DNA of 7,006 nucleotides. Source: Flavobacteriaceae bacterium (lineage in GTDB: Bacteria > Bacteroidota > Bacteroidia > Flavobacteriales > Flavobacteriaceae). A program made the position numbers and the translations under genes. The stretch is from the NCBI GenBank assembly GCA_026992695.1, contig JALWYP010000160.1, positions 1 to 7,006 of the forward strand. Direction: 5' to 3'. The notes beneath the pieces were generated by a model. That model was not told where the DNA came from. It did not search any database and was given only the letters and a program-made list of their open reading frames with translations. Of the stretch, positions 5,625 to 7,006 are shown one piece after another (position 1 is the first letter of the stretch; each line of letters begins with the position of its first letter).

Positions 5625-6989
5625 TTCTTCTAAATGAATAATTTTATACACCTTATTTTTACGTAAATAGTTATGCAAAATATGTTGTGTATCTCTATCT
5701 GAAGACAACGGGCTTATTATTGAAGACAAAACCGACAAGTTGGTGATTTGAAAATTTAGATTGTAAAACCCAAAACCCTTAAATATCCCTTTTTCAATTA
5801 AAATTACCGATCGCTCATCAACTTCTCTACCTTTGTCTATTATTAAAAAACTTTTTTGGTTAAATGTATATTTTTCAAGTAGTTTATTTATTCTTTTATT
5901 ATAATCTTCAGCGGGTTCAGATTGAATACAAGCACCTTTGCATTGTTTTATTGAAAATAAAAAACACCCTTCTTGTGTTTTATGTAAGCCGGTAAGTTTT
6001 TGGCATAGTTGAAATTCTTCGGTTACTTTAAACAAAAATGATTTTGCTTGTTGGTAGTTTGTAAAAGTAGTTATTGCTTTTGATTGTGACGAAACTTTTT
6101 CGGCTTTTAAATTAATATAACCGTGGGCATCTGTAAAAGAAGAAAGTTGATACTGAAAAACAGTACGTTTTAGCGCATGGTTGTATTTGGGTTTAATACG
6201 CTTTATTTCTTGATTTTCTTTTAGTTGAGCAATTAAATCGCTTCCGGTTTCTTCATAAGTTACAGCAACTACTTCGTGTTGAATTTGTTTAGCCTTTTTA
6301 GACTCGCTTGTAAAGTGCTGATTAATACGTTTTTGGATGTTTTTGCTTTTTCCTATATAAATAATTGTTCCGTCTTGGCGGTGCATGTAGTAAACTCCTG
6401 TTTTGGAGGGGAGCGACTCTTTAATTTCCAATAAATTAGGTTGCAATTGTTTTTTAGGATTACTTTTTATATAGGTTGTAATAATCTCTTTAGAAACATC
6501 TTTGTTTAGCAACAGTTTAAACAGCTCAAGTGTTGCTTTTGCATCTCCTTGCGCTCTATGTCTGTCTGTAATAGGAATACCCAATGACCGAACCAGTTTT
6601 CCCAAACTATAGGAAGGCAAATTAGGAATGAGTTTTTTTGAAAGTTCGACGGTGCAAAGGGTTTCTTTTTCAAAATTATAACCCAATCTATTAAACTCGG
6701 TACGGAGAATTCTATAATCAAAACTTGTATTATGAGCAACTAGGATACAATTTTTTGTAATTTCGATAATACGCTTGGCAATTTCGTAAAACTTTGGTGC
6801 GTTACGAAGCATACTGTTATTAATTCCTGTGAGGTTAACCACAAAGGGTTGAATGGGTCTTTCAGGATTAACTAGACTGCTAAATTGGTCTGTAATTGTG
6901 TGTCCGTCAAATTGATAAATTGCAATTTCGGTAATACCTTCTTCGTTGTATTTTCCTCCGGTAGTTTCTATGTCTAGTATTGCGTACAA
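5607..6989 (-). CDS. DnaQ-like DEDDh exonuclease fused to a UvrC/Cho-type GIY-YIG endonuclease
   Basis: This protein of 460 residues (counted from the TTG at 6989) joins two nuclease modules. Residues 1-165 are a DEDDh 3'-5' exonuclease like the DNA polymerase III epsilon subunit: D6 and E8 in 'LDIETTG', D91 in 'AHNTSFD', then H144 and D149. Residues about 193-275 are a GIY-YIG endonuclease: 'GVYYM' (198-202), 'YIGKSKN' (211-217), R221, E258 as the expected metal ligand, and 'IKPKYN' (265-270). Next comes a four-cysteine cluster (C329, C342, C350, C354) spaced like that of UvrC, then a C-terminal part of unknown fold. Such fusions occur in many bacteria; the GIY-YIG half resembles the repair nuclease Cho. 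A DNA-repair role is likely but unproven. The frame stays open to the window edge (6990-7006 encode KIEKH), so the real start may be an ATG outside the window. The channel gene follows 39 bases downstream on the same strand. Confidence 0.88.
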   Translation of the reverse strand: MYAILDIETTGGKYNEEGITEIAIYQFDGHTITDQFSSLVNPERPIQPFVVNLTGINNSMLRNAPKFYEIAKRIIEITKNCILVAHNTSFDYRILRTEFNRLGYNFEKETLCTVELSKKLIPNLPSYSLGKLVRSLGIPITDRHRAQGDAKATLELFKLLLNKDVSKEIITTYIKSNPKKQLQPNLLEIKESLPSKTGVYYMHRQDGTIIYIGKSKNIQKRINQHFTSESKKAKQIQHEVVAVTYEETGSDLIAQLKENQEIKRIKPKYNHALKRTVFQYQLSSFTDAHGYINLKAEKVSSQSKAITTFTNYQQAKSFLFKVTEEFQLCQKLTGLHKTQEGCFLFSIKQCKGACIQSEPAEDYNKRINKLLEKYTFNQKSFLIIDKGREVDERSVILIEKGIFKGFGFYNLNFQITNLSVLSSIISPLSSDRDTQHILHNYLRKNKVYKIIHLEEETKIS

Positions 6990-7006
6990 ATGTTTTTCAA
7001 TTTTAT

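Noticed and set aside
6506..6739. Minus-strand open frame inside the exonuclease domain
   Set aside because: It overlaps the conserved DEDDh coding sequence in another frame and shows no domain.
5607..6989. Nuclease fusion as part of an anti-phage defence island
   Set aside because: Neighbours are a channel and miaA, with no mobile elements, helicases, methylases or other defence genes. This fusion type is a widespread core repair-type protein.
1..7006. A new multi-gene system, mobile element, CRISPR array or RNA gene
   Set aside because: Every large frame belongs to a known core family. I saw no repeated spacers, terminal inverted repeats, transposase motifs, tRNA cloverleaf or rRNA-like sequence.

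Overview
The window is AT-rich and looks chromosomal, from a member of the Bacteroidota, most likely a marine-type Flavobacteriaceae. The main reasons are the protein families (an RprX/RprY-like two-component pair, a YbbR-domain gene directly before coaE, and a DnaQ-type exonuclease/GIY-YIG fusion), the strong bias to A/T codons, the lack of clear Shine-Dalgarno sequences, and two copies of the Bacteroidota -7 promoter motif TAnnTTTG placed just before genes. I see no tRNA, rRNA, CRISPR array, insertion sequence or phage gene.

The layout is two convergent blocks. The plus-strand block (1-3794) holds the C-terminal part of a YbbR-domain envelope protein cut by the window edge, then coaE (last step of coenzyme A synthesis) 2 bases later. 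A 71-bp regulatory gap follows, then a membrane sensor histidine kinase and its OmpR/PhoB-type response regulator, 7 bases apart. The minus-strand block, read from 6989 down to 3805, holds a DEDDh exonuclease/GIY-YIG nuclease fusion with a UvrC-like cysteine cluster, a voltage-gated potassium-channel-type ion transporter with a C-terminal zinc ribbon, and miaA (tRNA A37 prenylation), which starts 2 bases after the channel stop codon. The blocks meet tail to tail with only 10 bp between the rprY-like and miaA stop codons.

YbbR-coaE and channel-miaA look like translationally coupled pairs. The histidine kinase and regulator form one phosphorelay, and the gap before them carries an 11-bp-spaced direct repeat of the kind OmpR-family regulators bind, which suggests autoregulation.

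Most of the window is ordinary core-genome content. I do not find a new multi-gene system. The points most worth a second look are the putative iron-sulfur-type cysteine cluster in the nuclease fusion, the regulatory architecture before the sensor kinase (near-leaderless promoter, direct repeat, 9-bp inverted repeat), the zinc ribbon on the channel, and the inverted repeat over the nuclease stop codon, one arm of which is also the likely channel promoter. Both TTG-start calls on the minus strand need checking.
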